This document shows, in pieces, positions 14,275-14,399 of a stretch of DNA of 14,399 nucleotides. This DNA comes from Desulfobacterales bacterium (lineage in GTDB: Bacteria > Desulfobacterota > Desulfobacteria > Desulfobacterales > JAUCGF01). Both the position numbers and the translations under genes were made by a program. Position 1 is the first letter of the stretch, and every line of letters begins with the position of its first letter. The DNA is taken from contig JAOZRC010000058.1 of NCBI GenBank assembly GCA_029940345.1, positions 1 through 14,399 of the forward strand, written 5' to 3'. The notes under the pieces were generated by a model. That model saw only the letters and a list, made by a program, of their open reading frames with translations. It was not told the origin of the DNA and did not search any database.

Positions 14275-14399
14275 ATGCTAAAAGAAGAGATTATAAAATA
14301 TTTGAGTATTTTAAACGAAAAACTTCAGATGCAAAATGTGAAAGGTGAAATTTGTTTGTATGGTGGCGCTGTTATGTGTATTGTTTATGATGCAAGACC
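14275..14399 (+). CDS. DUF6036-like nucleotidyltransferase, 5' part only
   Basis: ATG at 14275-14277 opens a frame that runs to the window end (41 full codons plus two bases). AGTGGGA (14262-14268) is a possible ribosome-binding site six bases upstream. The translation has an amphipathic helix followed by EICLYGGAVMCIVYDAR. This matches the LxGGAxMxLxxxAR start of DUF6036/AbiEii-like minimal nucleotidyltransferases, in which the GG motif opens the active site. The catalytic aspartates would follow beyond the edge. Such proteins occur in toxin-antitoxin and defence modules. The assignment rests on this one motif. Confidence 0.6.
   Translation, partial: MLKEEIIKYLSILNEKLQMQNVKGEICLYGGAVMCIVYDAR

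Overview
The window is bacterial chromosomal DNA of moderate G+C. It has tightly packed genes, frequent stop/start overlaps, and several accessory families: an Rpn/DUF4351 nuclease, an AAA-PD-(D/E)XK protein and a DUF6036 nucleotidyltransferase. Together with an AmmeMemoRadiSam locus and short CTGAAAC-like intergenic repeats, this suggests an environmental Gram-negative bacterium, perhaps a Desulfobacterota-like lineage. That placement is inference from gene content only; no rRNA or marker gene is present.

Left part (1-5291). Bases 1-309 hold no gene I can support, only a compact palindrome at 99-124. From about 5291 down to 310 a minus-strand unit reads: ketoacyl-ACP synthase (KS2), Rpn-family nuclease, ketoacyl-ACP synthase (KS1), 4HBT/YbgC-type thioesterase, and PKS-type double-hotdog dehydratase. 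Both synthases keep the Cys-His-His triad. Condensation, dehydration and thioester release are encoded, but no acyl carrier protein, ketoreductase or acyltransferase is visible. The pathway is therefore either completed elsewhere or borrows carrier and reductase from housekeeping fatty acid synthesis. The Rpn gene sits between the two synthases and looks like a passenger. A five-unit heptamer array runs from behind it straight into the KS1 start codon.

Centre (5292-5624). The divergent intergenic region carries a good sigma70-like promoter for the minus-strand unit, a TTGAT-N5-ATCAA palindrome, a weaker plus-strand promoter, and a strong Shine-Dalgarno before a TTG start.

Right part (5625-12615). 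Four plus-strand genes overlap end to start and probably form one transcript. They are an exported Memo-AMMECR1 fusion (AmrB-AmrA), a multi-pass membrane protein with a spermidine-synthase-like domain, the partner radical SAM enzyme (AmrS) with a twin-arginine-type leader, and a membrane-anchored hybrid sensor kinase with two PAS domains. The AmmeMemoRadiSam trio has no settled biochemical role. Here two of its components carry export-type leaders, and the set is fused or overlapped with a membrane aminopropyltransferase-like protein and a sensor. This is the best candidate in the window for an undescribed system.

Right edge (12646-14399). An AAA-type ATPase fused to a C-terminal PD-(D/E)XK nuclease domain is followed 48 bp later by the start of a DUF6036-like nucleotidyltransferase cut by the window end. 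This looks like the start of an accessory or defence-type segment.
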